From the NCBI RefSeq assembly GCF_021245985.1, contig NZ_JAJQXA010000006.1:124001-188000 (forward strand): a DNA stretch of 64,000 bases, read 5' to 3'. Shown here piece after piece: positions 47,888-56,867 of this stretch; the stretch's first letter is position 1, and each line of letters begins with the position of its first letter. A program made the translations under genes and the position numbers. Source of the stretch: Flavobacterium soyae. Lineage in GTDB: Bacteria > Bacteroidota > Bacteroidia > Flavobacteriales > Flavobacteriaceae. The notes below the pieces were generated by a model, which did not search any database, was not told the DNA's origin, and was given only the letters and a program-made list of their open reading frames with translations.

Positions 47888-49264
47888 ATGGAAAAAAATA
47901 AGATTTTATTATTGTTCCCAGATGGTGTTGGAATTAGGAATTATCTTTTTTCTAATACATTCAATAATTATAAATCAGAAGATTTAATCCTGTTTCATGG
48001 TTTTGATCCTCAAACCATAACTTCAATTAAGGAAGATACTTTAATTGATAACGATATTTTGATTCCTAATTATAAGGAATCCTTAAAAGAAAAATTTTTA
48101 AGAGAATTAATCTGTATTTCAAGATTATACTATAATAATTCTAAAGTTAACAATCCAACTTTGTTAACCAATTGGAATTGGAAACAAAAAGGATTGTCTA
48201 AAAAGATATTTTATAAACTAATACAGATATCCTCTATATTTTTTAAAAAATATCCGAGTATTTTAAAACTCGAAAAAATGTATCAGAAAGCAATTCGTCA
48301 AAATCCTTTTTATTATCAGGTAAAAAATATTTTGAGCGATGCAAAAGTAAGCCATTTATTCTGTTCACATCAAAGAGCATTAACTGCTGCACCGGTTTTT
48401 GCCGCAGCGACTGATTTGGGAATTAAAACCAGCACCGTAATTTATTCATGGGATAATTTGCCAAAAGCTCGTTTAGCCCTGCGGGCAGATAATTACTTAG
48501 TTTGGTCTCTTTATATGAAAAATGAATTAAAACAATTCTATTCTGAAATTCCAGCAGAAAATATTCATATTACAGGAACTCCACAGTTTGAATTTTACGA
48601 TGAACCAAAAAATATAATTGATAAAGAAATTTTTTATCAGAAATATAATTTAGATTTAAACAAAAGAATTATTTGCTTTTCTGGGGATGACACTAAAACT
48701 TCTCCAGATGATCCAAGTTATTTGAAAGATATAGCCGAGGAAATTATCAAAGCAAATTTGCAGAATGAATATCAAATTTTATTAAGAAGATGTCCAGTTG
48801 ATTTTTCAGGAAGATTTGATAAGATCGTAGAGCAATATAAAGATTTAATTAAAGAAGCACCGCCGTTATGGTATTTCAGTAAATCAAAAGAATGGAATAC
48901 TGTTTATCCAACTTTTGATGATGTTAAGTTATTAGTGAGTACTGCCTTTTATTCTGATATAGTTGTGAATGTTGGATCTACAATGGCTTTTGATTTTGCA
49001 ATGTTTAATAAGCCCTGTATATTTATTAATTATGATCAGCCAAATAAAAATGTAAAAGATTGGTCGGTGAAAACAATTTATCAATTTCAACATTTTAGAA
49101 GTATGCCAAATAAAAAATCAGTTATTTGGTTAAATGGTAAAAATGAAATCGCTCAAAAGATTGTTATGCAGACAAGCAATAATATTGATATGATTAATTG
49201 GAAAGAAATAATACTTGGAGATTATAAAAATGCATCTAATAATATTCGGAAAATAATAAATTAG
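47888..49264 (+). CDS. Putative GT-B-type glycosyltransferase, unassigned family
   Basis: 458 residues, soluble, no signal. I do not recognise the family. Features that look GT-B: VSHLFCSHQRALTAAPVFAAA, STVIYSWDNLPKARLAL, ITGTPQFEFYDEP (donor-lobe beginning), IICFSGDDTKTSPDDPSY and the late DIVVNVGSTMAFDFAMFNKPCIFINY, reminiscent of CDP-glycerol glycerophosphotransferase-like and other surface-carbohydrate GT-B proteins. It stands after the Neu5Ac genes and the MBOAT pair, and no recognisable sialyltransferase exists elsewhere in the block, so it is a candidate for that role. Size nearly equals the orphan at 9781, but the two do not look alike. Confidence 0.58.
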   Translation: MEKNKILLLFPDGVGIRNYLFSNTFNNYKSEDLILFHGFDPQTITSIKEDTLIDNDILIPNYKESLKEKFLRELICISRLYYNNSKVNNPTLLTNWNWKQKGLSKKIFYKLIQISSIFFKKYPSILKLEKMYQKAIRQNPFYYQVKNILSDAKVSHLFCSHQRALTAAPVFAAATDLGIKTSTVIYSWDNLPKARLALRADNYLVWSLYMKNELKQFYSEIPAENIHITGTPQFEFYDEPKNIIDKEIFYQKYNLDLNKRIICFSGDDTKTSPDDPSYLKDIAEEIIKANLQNEYQILLRRCPVDFSGRFDKIVEQYKDLIKEAPPLWYFSKSKEWNTVYPTFDDVKLLVSTAFYSDIVVNVGSTMAFDFAMFNKPCIFINYDQPNKNVKDWSVKTIYQFQHFRSMPNKKSVIWLNGKNEIAQKIVMQTSNNIDMINWKEIILGDYKNASNNIRKIIN

Positions 49265-49270
49265 GTAGAT

Positions 49271-50425
49271 ATGCACATCTGTTTCATAACTAACGAATTT
49301 CCAAAAGAAGGTTTTCCACATGGAGGAATTGGCAGCTTTGTTAAGACATTGGCTGTTTCGTTGGTTAAAAAAGGTTTTCAAATATCCGTTGTCGGAATTA
49401 ACTATACTCCAAATAATGAAACTGAAATTGTAGAAGGAATAAATGTTTATAGACTAAAAAAAAGTACAATAAAAGGATTTTCCTGGTATTTTAATTCGAA
49501 GGCACTTAATGAAAAAATAAAGCAGCTTCACAAAGAAAATCCAATACATATTATTGAATCTTCGGAACTTGGGCTTGCTTTCCTATCTAAAATAAAAGAC
49601 ATAAAATATATTATCCGTTTACACGGAGGCCATCATTTTTTTGCTGAAAGTGAAAACAGGAAAATCAACAAATGGAAAGGATTTCAGGAAAAAAGATCTT
49701 TTAGTAAAGCAGATGCTTTTATTGCTGTTTCTCAGTATGTAAAAAAACATACCGAACAATATTTAAGTTACAATAATAAACCAATAGCCTATATAAGTAA
49801 CCCTATTGATACTGATTTTTTTAAACCAATAAGTGAAAATGAATCTGATAACAAGATCCTTTTTGCCGGAACAGTTTGTGAAAAAAAAGGAATAAGGCAA
49901 TTGATTCAGGCTTTCCCATTTGTAAAAAAAGAAATTCCTAACGCTGTTTTAGAAATTTATGGACGTGACTGGTTTTTTCCTGATGGAACATCCTATATTA
50001 AGATGTTGAAAGAAAAAGAATTACCAAAAATAGAGAAAGCGGCAGAAGATGTTTGTTTTAAAGGAGCAATTTCATTTAATGGTATTCCCAATGCATATTC
50101 GGAGGCGGCGGTATGTGTATTTCCGTCGCATATGGAAACACAGGGTTTAGTTGCACCAGAAGCCATGTCTATGGAAAAAGCAGTTGTTTTTACAAAACTA
50201 GGACCAGGACCAGAAGCTGTAGAAGATTATAAAACAGGATTATTATGTGACCCTTATAATCCAAAAGATATTGCTGAAAAAATTATCTGGTTTCTTTCAA
50301 ACAAAGAAAAAAAAGAAATAATAGCAAAAGCAGCAAGGAAATTTGTGGTTCAAAAATACGGACTGAATACTATTATGGATCAAAATATTGTTTTTTATAA
50401 ATCGTTACTTAAATCTGAAGACTAA
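49271..50425 (+). CDS. Family 4 glycosyltransferase
   Basis: 384 residues, GT-B. MHICFITNEFPKEGFPHGGIGSFVKTL gives the N-terminal acceptor lobe with the GGIG loop; KILFAGTVCEKKGIRQLIQAF starts the donor lobe; SEAAVCVFPSHMETQGLVAPEAMSMEK carries the E-x7-E pair. No span. It follows the orphan GT-B gene by 6 bases. Substrate unknown. Confidence 0.9.
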   Translation: MHICFITNEFPKEGFPHGGIGSFVKTLAVSLVKKGFQISVVGINYTPNNETEIVEGINVYRLKKSTIKGFSWYFNSKALNEKIKQLHKENPIHIIESSELGLAFLSKIKDIKYIIRLHGGHHFFAESENRKINKWKGFQEKRSFSKADAFIAVSQYVKKHTEQYLSYNNKPIAYISNPIDTDFFKPISENESDNKILFAGTVCEKKGIRQLIQAFPFVKKEIPNAVLEIYGRDWFFPDGTSYIKMLKEKELPKIEKAAEDVCFKGAISFNGIPNAYSEAAVCVFPSHMETQGLVAPEAMSMEKAVVFTKLGPGPEAVEDYKTGLLCDPYNPKDIAEKIIWFLSNKEKKEIIAKAARKFVVQKYGLNTIMDQNIVFYKSLLKSED

Positions 50426-50437
50426 AAAATAAAAAAG

Positions 50438-50992
50438 ATGAATTTATTTCAACTCATAAAATCAGATTACAGGAAATATAAAAAATATGGAGGCAGTTTC
50501 TTTGGGATTATATTTTTAACTCAGGGATTTTGGGCCATTTTTCAATATAGAATTGCTCATTTTATTTATTCAAAAATAAAATGGCAGCCATTTCGATTTT
50601 TAGGATTGTTTATAATGCTTATCAATCAAAAATTTATTGAAATTGTAACAGGGATATCAATTTCAGCATCTTCAAAAATTGGAGATTCATTTTATATTGG
50701 GCATTTTGGAGGTATTATTATTAATGCAGATGCCGTTGTAGGTAATAATTGTAATATTTCTCAGGGAGTAACAATAGGAGTGTCTGGACGCGGCGAAAAA
50801 CGAGGAGTTCCTGTAATTGGTAATGAAGTGTATATTGGAGCAAATGCCGTTGTATCAGGAAATATTAATATAGGAAACGGAGTTTTAATTGGAGCTTGTT
50901 CAATGGTAAATACTTCTGTTGAAGATAATTCGGTAGTTTTGGGAGTTCCTGCAGTTGTAATATCACAAAACGGATCTAAAGGCTACATTTAA
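50438..50992 (+). CDS. Serine acetyltransferase-like hexapeptide protein
   Basis: 184 residues. YRIAHFIYSKI leads into left-handed beta-helix coils: SSKIGDSFYIGHFGGIIINADAVVG, NCNISQGVTIGVSGRG, IGNEVYIGANAVVSGNINIG, VLIGACSMV and VVLGVPAVV. The GHFGGI and QGVTIG pattern is the CysE/EpsC-like form often found among polysaccharide genes, acetylating sugars rather than serine. Its position between two GT4 genes supports a role in polymer acetylation. True CysE activity is less likely here. Confidence 0.82.
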   Translation: MNLFQLIKSDYRKYKKYGGSFFGIIFLTQGFWAIFQYRIAHFIYSKIKWQPFRFLGLFIMLINQKFIEIVTGISISASSKIGDSFYIGHFGGIIINADAVVGNNCNISQGVTIGVSGRGEKRGVPVIGNEVYIGANAVVSGNINIGNGVLIGACSMVNTSVEDNSVVLGVPAVVISQNGSKGYI

Positions 50993-52110
50993 TGAAGTTA
51001 CTAATTCTTTCATCGGCTCCATTTATATTTAAAGATAACAAATGCTATGCTTACAGCCCTTATGTAAAAGAATTAGTAATTTGGGAAAAATATGCAGATG
51101 AAATTGCTTTTTGCTGTCCGGTATGGAAAAAGGAGAATGGATTATTGATCGATGAAATTCCATTCAAATTTAGCAGACACTATAAATTAATTGACTTTAA
51201 TTTAAATACTTTCAGTAATATTATTAAAAGCGTTTTTTGTTCTATCCTAAATACGCTGATTATTTTTAAAGCAATGTATCATGCAGATCACATTCATTTG
51301 CGATGTCCGGGAAATATTGGTTTGTTAGGAAGTTTTGTTCAGGTATTTTTTCCAAATAAAATAAAATCGGCAAAATATGCAGGAAATTGGGATCCAAAAA
51401 GCAAGCAGCCCTGGACATATAAACTGCAAAAGAAAATTTTAAGCAATACATTCTTTACCAAAAACATTAAAATTCTGGTTTACGGAGATTGGGAGAACCA
51501 GTCTAAAAATGTAAAACCTTTTTTTACGGCTACCTATTCAGAATCTGAAAAAGAAACAGTTGAAAAAACTACTATTGATTCAGGGATAGAATTTATTTTT
51601 GTTGGAAGTTTAGTTGAAGGCAAAAATCCCGTTTATGCCATAAAACTAGTTCAAAAATTAATTGAAAGAGGGAAAAATGCAGTTTTGAACCTGTATGGGA
51701 ATGGCGGCGAAAAAGCATCTTTAGAAAAGTACATCAAAGAAAATAAACTTGAAAATTTTGTTTTCCTGCACGGAAATCAAAATTATGAGACTTTGAAAAG
51801 CGCATACAAAAAAAGCCATTTTGTTATCTTACCATCAAAAAGTGAAGGATGGCCAAAAGCAATTGCCGAAGGAATGTTTTGGGGATGCATTCCTATTGCT
51901 ACAAAAGTTTCATGCATTCCTTTTATGTTAGATTTTGGCAATCGAGGGATTTTATTAGAAATGAATATAGAAGAAGATATTTCCCGAATACTAAATATTG
52001 CAGAGCAGCAAAATAGCTTTGACATTAAAAGTAACTTGTCGGCACAGTGGTCACAAAAATATACAACGGATCTATTTGAATCAGAAATAGAAAAAATACT
52101 AAAACCTTGA
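50992..52110 (+). CDS. Family 4 glycosyltransferase
   Basis: 372 residues, GT-B. MKLLILSSAPFIFKDNKCYAY at the start, IEFIFVGSLVEGKNPVYAIKL for the donor lobe, and HFVILPSKSEGWPKAIAEGMFWGCIPIATKV for the E..A signature with SEGWPKxxAE. The first lobe has the unusual CYAYSPYVKELVIWEKYADE found in some exopolysaccharide GT4 proteins. Overlaps the neighbouring genes by 1 and 4 bases. Confidence 0.88.
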   Translation: MKLLILSSAPFIFKDNKCYAYSPYVKELVIWEKYADEIAFCCPVWKKENGLLIDEIPFKFSRHYKLIDFNLNTFSNIIKSVFCSILNTLIIFKAMYHADHIHLRCPGNIGLLGSFVQVFFPNKIKSAKYAGNWDPKSKQPWTYKLQKKILSNTFFTKNIKILVYGDWENQSKNVKPFFTATYSESEKETVEKTTIDSGIEFIFVGSLVEGKNPVYAIKLVQKLIERGKNAVLNLYGNGGEKASLEKYIKENKLENFVFLHGNQNYETLKSAYKKSHFVILPSKSEGWPKAIAEGMFWGCIPIATKVSCIPFMLDFGNRGILLEMNIEEDISRILNIAEQQNSFDIKSNLSAQWSQKYTTDLFESEIEKILKP

Positions 52111-52970
52111 AACATACAGTAAAAACCAAAATATTTAAAGCAATTTCTTTATTGCCAGATCGCTTAGGATATTTTTTATATCACTTTTTGCAGAACGTTG
52201 GAAGTAAAGTAACCCTTGAAAATAAAATTCAGTCTACAAACAATACTTTTGAAACCGTAAAAAGAATTTTATTAAAAAATGATATTACACTGAAAGATTC
52301 AAAAATTGCAGAATTAGGATCGGGGTGGGTTCCTGTTTTTCCATATCAATTAATTTTTGAAGGAAATGCAAAATGTGTTGATACATATGATATAAATGAG
52401 CATTACAACGAAAAAGAAATTTTAAAGCTCAATGAATATTTCAGTAAACAATACGATTTTGCAGTAAATGAAAAAAAGAAATATTCTTTAGCAAAAGGAG
52501 TTAACTATTTTCCTAAAACAGATATTTGCGACGGAAATCTAAAAGACATAAATTTAGTATTATCCAGATTTGTTCTGGAGCATGTTCCTCCAAATGAAAT
52601 TATTAAAATTCATGACTTTCTTTATTCTAACTTAGAATCCGGGAGTCATATTTTGCATTTAATTTCTCCAAGCGACCATCGTGCTTATAGTGATTCAACA
52701 CTTTCATTGCAGGATTTTTTAAAGTATAGTGAAGAAGAGTGGAATCATATTCAAACTAAATTTGATTATCACAATAGATTAAGACTTCCTCAATATTTAG
52801 AGATTTTTAAAGATAAATTTGAAATACTTTTTTTTGAACATGATAAAATAAATGTGGAATCGAAGAGCTTTAAAAAATTTAAAGAATTAAAGATTCACGA
52901 GGATTTCAAAAATTATAGTGATCAGGAATTAATGGCTGGAAGTATCAATATTTTGCTGAAGAAAAAGTAA
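52107..52970 (+). CDS. Class I SAM-dependent methyltransferase
   Basis: 287 residues from a TTG overlapping the previous stop. KIAELGSGWVPVFPYQL (E69, GSG) is the SAM motif I, CVDTYDINEHYNEKEI motif II and DINLVLSRFVLEHVPPNE motif IV, where LEHVPP is like the acidic loop of class I enzymes. No membrane span. It most likely methylates a sugar or chain end of the surface polymer; because the upstream Wzt has a C-terminal recognition domain, a cap-forming role is possible. Target unknown. Overlaps its upstream neighbour by 4 bases. Confidence 0.78.
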   Translation: MKHTVKTKIFKAISLLPDRLGYFLYHFLQNVGSKVTLENKIQSTNNTFETVKRILLKNDITLKDSKIAELGSGWVPVFPYQLIFEGNAKCVDTYDINEHYNEKEILKLNEYFSKQYDFAVNEKKKYSLAKGVNYFPKTDICDGNLKDINLVLSRFVLEHVPPNEIIKIHDFLYSNLESGSHILHLISPSDHRAYSDSTLSLQDFLKYSEEEWNHIQTKFDYHNRLRLPQYLEIFKDKFEILFFEHDKINVESKSFKKFKELKIHEDFKNYSDQELMAGSINILLKKK

Positions 52971-54059
52971 ATGAGAATCATTCAAATTATAGATTCACTC
53001 GAAGTGGGCGGTGCAGAAAAAATGGCCATTAATTATGCAAATGCTTTATCTAAAAAAATAGAGTTTTCGGGATTAATTGCGACCCGAAAACAAGGATTGC
53101 TTTTAGAACAAATTAATAATAATGTCGATTATTTATTTTTAAATAAAAAAAAGCAAATTGATTTTAAGTCTATATTCCAGCTGAGAAATTATGTAAAAAA
53201 CAATAAAGTAGATTTTATTCATGCTCACAGTTCTTCCTTTTTTATTGCTGTTTTAGTGAAATTGACTTTCTTTAAAGTTAAAATAATATGGCATGATCAT
53301 TATGGAATTTCGCAAGATCTAAAATCAAGAAAAAATTTAAGCTTAAAATTTGGTTCCCTTTTTTTTACTGGAATTATTTCAGTCAATTCAGCACTAAAAA
53401 ATTGGGCCCAAGATTATTTATGGTGTAAAAAGGTTATTTACCTGCCAAATTTTATTGAAAGCAATGTTAATTTAAATGCTGAGATTTCCTTAAAAGGATT
53501 AGACGGAAAACGGATTGTCTGCGTAGCGAATCTTCGGCCTCAAAAAAATCACGAACTTTTGATTAATACCGCGAGTATAATTCGAAATAAATTTCCTGAC
53601 TGGACTTTTCATTTAATAGGAAAAGATTTTGAAGACATACATTCTTATGAATTGAAGAGAAAAGTTGAAGATTTAAAACTAACAGAGAATGTCTTTTTTT
53701 ATGGTACAATTAATAATATTCCTTCGGTTTTAAAACAGTCTGAAATTGCAGTACTGCCATCACTTTCAGAAGGGCTTCCATTGGCTTTGTTAGAGTATGG
53801 ATTATATGAAATGCCTGTTGTTGCAGCAAACGTGGGAGAAATATCAAAAATAATTACTTCTGAAAAAACAGGATTAATTGTCCCGTCAAATGATTTGGAA
53901 CAATTTACAAAAGCAATCCAAAAATTAATTGAAGATAGAATTTATAGAAAAGCAATAGGTTTAGAGCTAAATAAAGTAATAAAACTAAATTACAGTGAAG
54001 AATCAGTTATTGAAAAGTATATTTCGTGGTTCAATTCTTTAATTAACTTTACCATCTAA
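52971..54059 (+). CDS. Family 4 glycosyltransferase
   Basis: 362 residues, GT-B. MRIIQIIDSLEVGGAEKMAINYA is the standard GT4 start with the GGAE loop; IHAHSSSFFIAVLVKL, GKRIVCVANLRPQKNHELLI, then SEIAVLPSLSEGLPLALLEYG and VVAANVGEISKII for the donor site. It directly abuts the methyltransferase gene. Substrate unknown. Confidence 0.92.
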   Translation: MRIIQIIDSLEVGGAEKMAINYANALSKKIEFSGLIATRKQGLLLEQINNNVDYLFLNKKKQIDFKSIFQLRNYVKNNKVDFIHAHSSSFFIAVLVKLTFFKVKIIWHDHYGISQDLKSRKNLSLKFGSLFFTGIISVNSALKNWAQDYLWCKKVIYLPNFIESNVNLNAEISLKGLDGKRIVCVANLRPQKNHELLINTASIIRNKFPDWTFHLIGKDFEDIHSYELKRKVEDLKLTENVFFYGTINNIPSVLKQSEIAVLPSLSEGLPLALLEYGLYEMPVVAANVGEISKIITSEKTGLIVPSNDLEQFTKAIQKLIEDRIYRKAIGLELNKVIKLNYSEESVIEKYISWFNSLINFTI

Positions 54060-54067
54060 AGTTTATA

Positions 54068-55408
54068 ATGAAAAATAATAAAATTCCATATATCTCACTC
54101 CTCATATTACATGCAATAATTGCAGTGGCAGTTTTTGTAGTACCCTTTTTGTCAAAAGTTTATGCATTATTAATTCCAATAATTGGTTTTTTTATAGTTT
54201 ATCGAAAAAAAAACAGGAACAATGAGGCACTTTTAGTAGCAGCATATTTAGTTGGAGTTGAAGTTTTTTTACGAATGACAGGAGGTAATTTTAATAACGA
54301 ATATGTAAAAATAACTGTTATTTTTTTCATGTTGTTAGGAATGGTATACAGCAATTTTTCATCAAATGCTTTTATTTATGCATTCTTTCTGCTGTTATTA
54401 ATTCCGGGAGTTCTTATAGCGATGAACGCAGCTGATTTTGATGTGGATATTAAAAAAGCACTGGTTTTTAACTTATCAGGACCATTTTGTTTATGCATAT
54501 GTGCAATATATATGTTTAATAGGAGAATTGTTTTTTCTGATCTGCAAAATATTGTATTAGCAATGGGGATTCCTATTATTACTACTACCGTTTATTTGTT
54601 TTTATATAATCCAAGTGTTAAGGATGTTGTTACGGGCACTCAATCTAATTTTGAAACCTCAGGAGGATTTGGGCCAAATCAGGTTTCTACAATTTTAGGA
54701 CTTGGAATGTTTGTTTTCTTTTCGCAATTGGTTTTGTTTTCAAAATCAAAAAAGGAAATGATTATAAATGGAATTTTGCTAATTTGTATTAGTTATAGGG
54801 CAATAGTCACTTTTTCCAGAGGAGGAGTCATTGCAGGAATAGTAATGATCATTTGCTTATTAATGCTGCTGTATTATTTTTCTAATTCAATGGGTAAGAG
54901 TAAGATAGGCTTGATTTTTGTTTTAATGGGTTTTCTTGCCTTGGGGGTATGGAGTTATACATCACTTCAGACTAGAGGAATGATAGAAAAAAGATATGCG
55001 AATAAGGATGCCAAAGGAAGAGAGAAAAAAGATCGGTTAGGCGGCAGGGAGGCAATTATAGATGCAGATCTTAAATTATTTTTTGATAATCCAATTTTGG
55101 GTATTGGTGCAGGAATGGGGAAAGAATTAAGAAAAGATTCATTGGGTGAAGAAGTAGCTGCCCACAATGAAATTTCTCGTATGTTAAGTGAACATGGCTT
55201 ATTTGGGATAATAGGGCTTTTAATACTATTGACAGTTCCTTTTATTCTTTACATTAATAATCGACAGCACCTCTATTTCTTGTCTTTTTTTATCTTTTGG
55301 CTGTTAACAATAAATCATGCGGCTATGAGAACAGCAGCACCTGCATTTGTTTATGCACTTACACTTCTTTCAGTTCAGATTAAATTACCAGTAAAAACAG
55401 AAAAATAG
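54068..55408 (+). CDS. O-antigen ligase/polymerase-like membrane protein
   Basis: 446 residues with about 11-12 spans. VTFSRGGVIAGIVMIICLL is the SRG element of the Wzy_C/WaaL family, followed by a large periplasmic loop (IEKRYANKDAKGREKKD, REAIIDADLKLFFDNPILGIGAG) and VAAHNEISRMLSEHGLFG, which has the H.E residues. It could ligate the Wzm/Wzt polymer or polymerise the unit begun by WcaJ. Family is sure; ligase or polymerase cannot be told. Confidence 0.82.
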   Translation: MKNNKIPYISLLILHAIIAVAVFVVPFLSKVYALLIPIIGFFIVYRKKNRNNEALLVAAYLVGVEVFLRMTGGNFNNEYVKITVIFFMLLGMVYSNFSSNAFIYAFFLLLLIPGVLIAMNAADFDVDIKKALVFNLSGPFCLCICAIYMFNRRIVFSDLQNIVLAMGIPIITTTVYLFLYNPSVKDVVTGTQSNFETSGGFGPNQVSTILGLGMFVFFSQLVLFSKSKKEMIINGILLICISYRAIVTFSRGGVIAGIVMIICLLMLLYYFSNSMGKSKIGLIFVLMGFLALGVWSYTSLQTRGMIEKRYANKDAKGREKKDRLGGREAIIDADLKLFFDNPILGIGAGMGKELRKDSLGEEVAAHNEISRMLSEHGLFGIIGLLILLTVPFILYINNRQHLYFLSFFIFWLLTINHAAMRTAAPAFVYALTLLSVQIKLPVKTEK

Positions 55409-55431
55409 AAGTATTTGTTTTGTTTTTATAA

Positions 55432-55439
55432 TACATTTG
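55432..55439 (+). promoter_or_regulatory. Possible -7 promoter box before wcaJ-like gene
   Basis: TACATTTG fits TAnnTTTG, 33 bases before the ATG at 55472. A TTTG at 55414-55417 is upstream but only 14 bases away, shorter than the usual 17-23. The 63-base gap is one of the larger ones in this block. Suggests an own promoter for the initiating transferase. Confidence 0.45.
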
Positions 55440-55471
55440 CATCCAGTTTAAGCCCCTAAACCTATCATAAT

Positions 55472-56866
55472 ATGCGTTCAAGTAATAAAATGCATTTTGA
55501 AATTTCAGAACGAAAAGTATTGCTTTTTGCTTTTGATGCTATTTTTGTTTTGTCTGCATTGTATTTTTTAAGTTTCTTTTTTAACTATCATTACTTTGCT
55601 TTAGAGATTCAAATTATTTACAGACCTATTATACTAGTTGGTTATTTGTACATTTTCGGAACAATTTTCGAAATGTATAATCTTCAGGTTGCAAGTAATC
55701 AGTTTCAAATACTTAAAAGTGTAGTTCTTTCGGTTTCTATAACTGTTTTGGTTTATCTTCTTACGCCTATTTTATCGCCGGGACTGCCAAAGCAGCGATT
55801 GATAATATTGATTTTTTATTTAACAATGTTATTAGTTGTATTATTATGGCGTTTCTTTTATGCATTATTTCTGGCATCTTATCGTTTTTCTCAAAACGTG
55901 GTTTTAATTTGCGATCAGGATCAGGTAGAAGAATTAGTATTAGGACTTGAAAATGTTGATCCGCATTATAAAATTATTGGATTTGTTAATTCTGATTCCC
56001 TTTCTACAACAAATTCTGATTTTCATTATGTAAAAGAAATTGATAAAAGCGAATTAGAAGATTTTGTAATCAAAAACAGCGTTTCTGAAATTGTAATTGC
56101 TTCACAAAAAACAGATGGAATCACAGCCGATTTATATCAGCAATTACTTCATTTACTGGAATCCGGAAATATTATCCGGGAATATACACAAGTTTACGAA
56201 AGTAAAACACAACGTATTCCGGTACATTATATAGCTCGGGATTTTTATCGTTTTTTCCCTTTCAGCCGCAGCAATAACAATAAATTGTATTTGTTTTTAA
56301 TACGTTTCATAGAACTCTTGTTCTCTTTTACGGGTTTAATAATCTGCACGGTTTTCATTCCTTTTATTTTTATCGCAAATCTTATTGGCAACAAAGGAAG
56401 TCTTTTTTATACACAGGATCGGGTTGGGAGAAATGGCAACGTTTTTAAAATCTATAAATTCAGAACCATGATTGAAGCTTCTGAAACCAACGGTGCTGTT
56501 TTTGCCGTTTTTAATGATAAAAGAATTACTCCTTTTGGTAAATTCATGCGAAAATCAAGAATTGATGAATTGCCGCAGTTTTATAATATTTTAAAAGGGG
56601 ATATGGCGGTAATTGGCCCGAGACCTGAAAGACCATTTTTTGTAGAGGAAATTGCCAGGGTAATGCCTTTTTACGAAACCCGTCATGTAATAAAACCGGG
56701 ACTTACCGGCTGGGCACAGGTAAATTATTCCTATGGAGAATCGATAGATGAAAGCCTGATAAAACTGCAATACGATTTATACTACATCAAACATAGAAGT
56801 GTTTTTCTTGATTTGAGTATTACTTTTAAAACAATTACTACTGTTTTATTTTACAGAGGCCAGTAA
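55472..56866 (+). CDS. Undecaprenyl-phosphate sugar phosphotransferase (WcaJ-like)
   Basis: 464 residues. Four to five N-terminal spans, a CoA-binding_3-like middle part (VVLICDQDQVEELVLG) and, after a further span near 275, the bacterial sugar transferase domain: DRVGRNGNVFKIYKFRTM, SRIDELPQFYNILKGDMAVIG, PRPERPFF and KPGLTGWAQVNY. It starts a glycan by moving hexose-1-phosphate to undecaprenyl phosphate. As the last gene of the locus with its own promoter-like box it may be used more broadly. The stop lies one base from that of the opposite-strand gene at 56868. Confidence 0.93.
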   Translation: MRSSNKMHFEISERKVLLFAFDAIFVLSALYFLSFFFNYHYFALEIQIIYRPIILVGYLYIFGTIFEMYNLQVASNQFQILKSVVLSVSITVLVYLLTPILSPGLPKQRLIILIFYLTMLLVVLLWRFFYALFLASYRFSQNVVLICDQDQVEELVLGLENVDPHYKIIGFVNSDSLSTTNSDFHYVKEIDKSELEDFVIKNSVSEIVIASQKTDGITADLYQQLLHLLESGNIIREYTQVYESKTQRIPVHYIARDFYRFFPFSRSNNNKLYLFLIRFIELLFSFTGLIICTVFIPFIFIANLIGNKGSLFYTQDRVGRNGNVFKIYKFRTMIEASETNGAVFAVFNDKRITPFGKFMRKSRIDELPQFYNILKGDMAVIGPRPERPFFVEEIARVMPFYETRHVIKPGLTGWAQVNYSYGESIDESLIKLQYDLYYIKHRSVFLDLSITFKTITTVLFYRGQ

Positions 56867-56867
56867 A

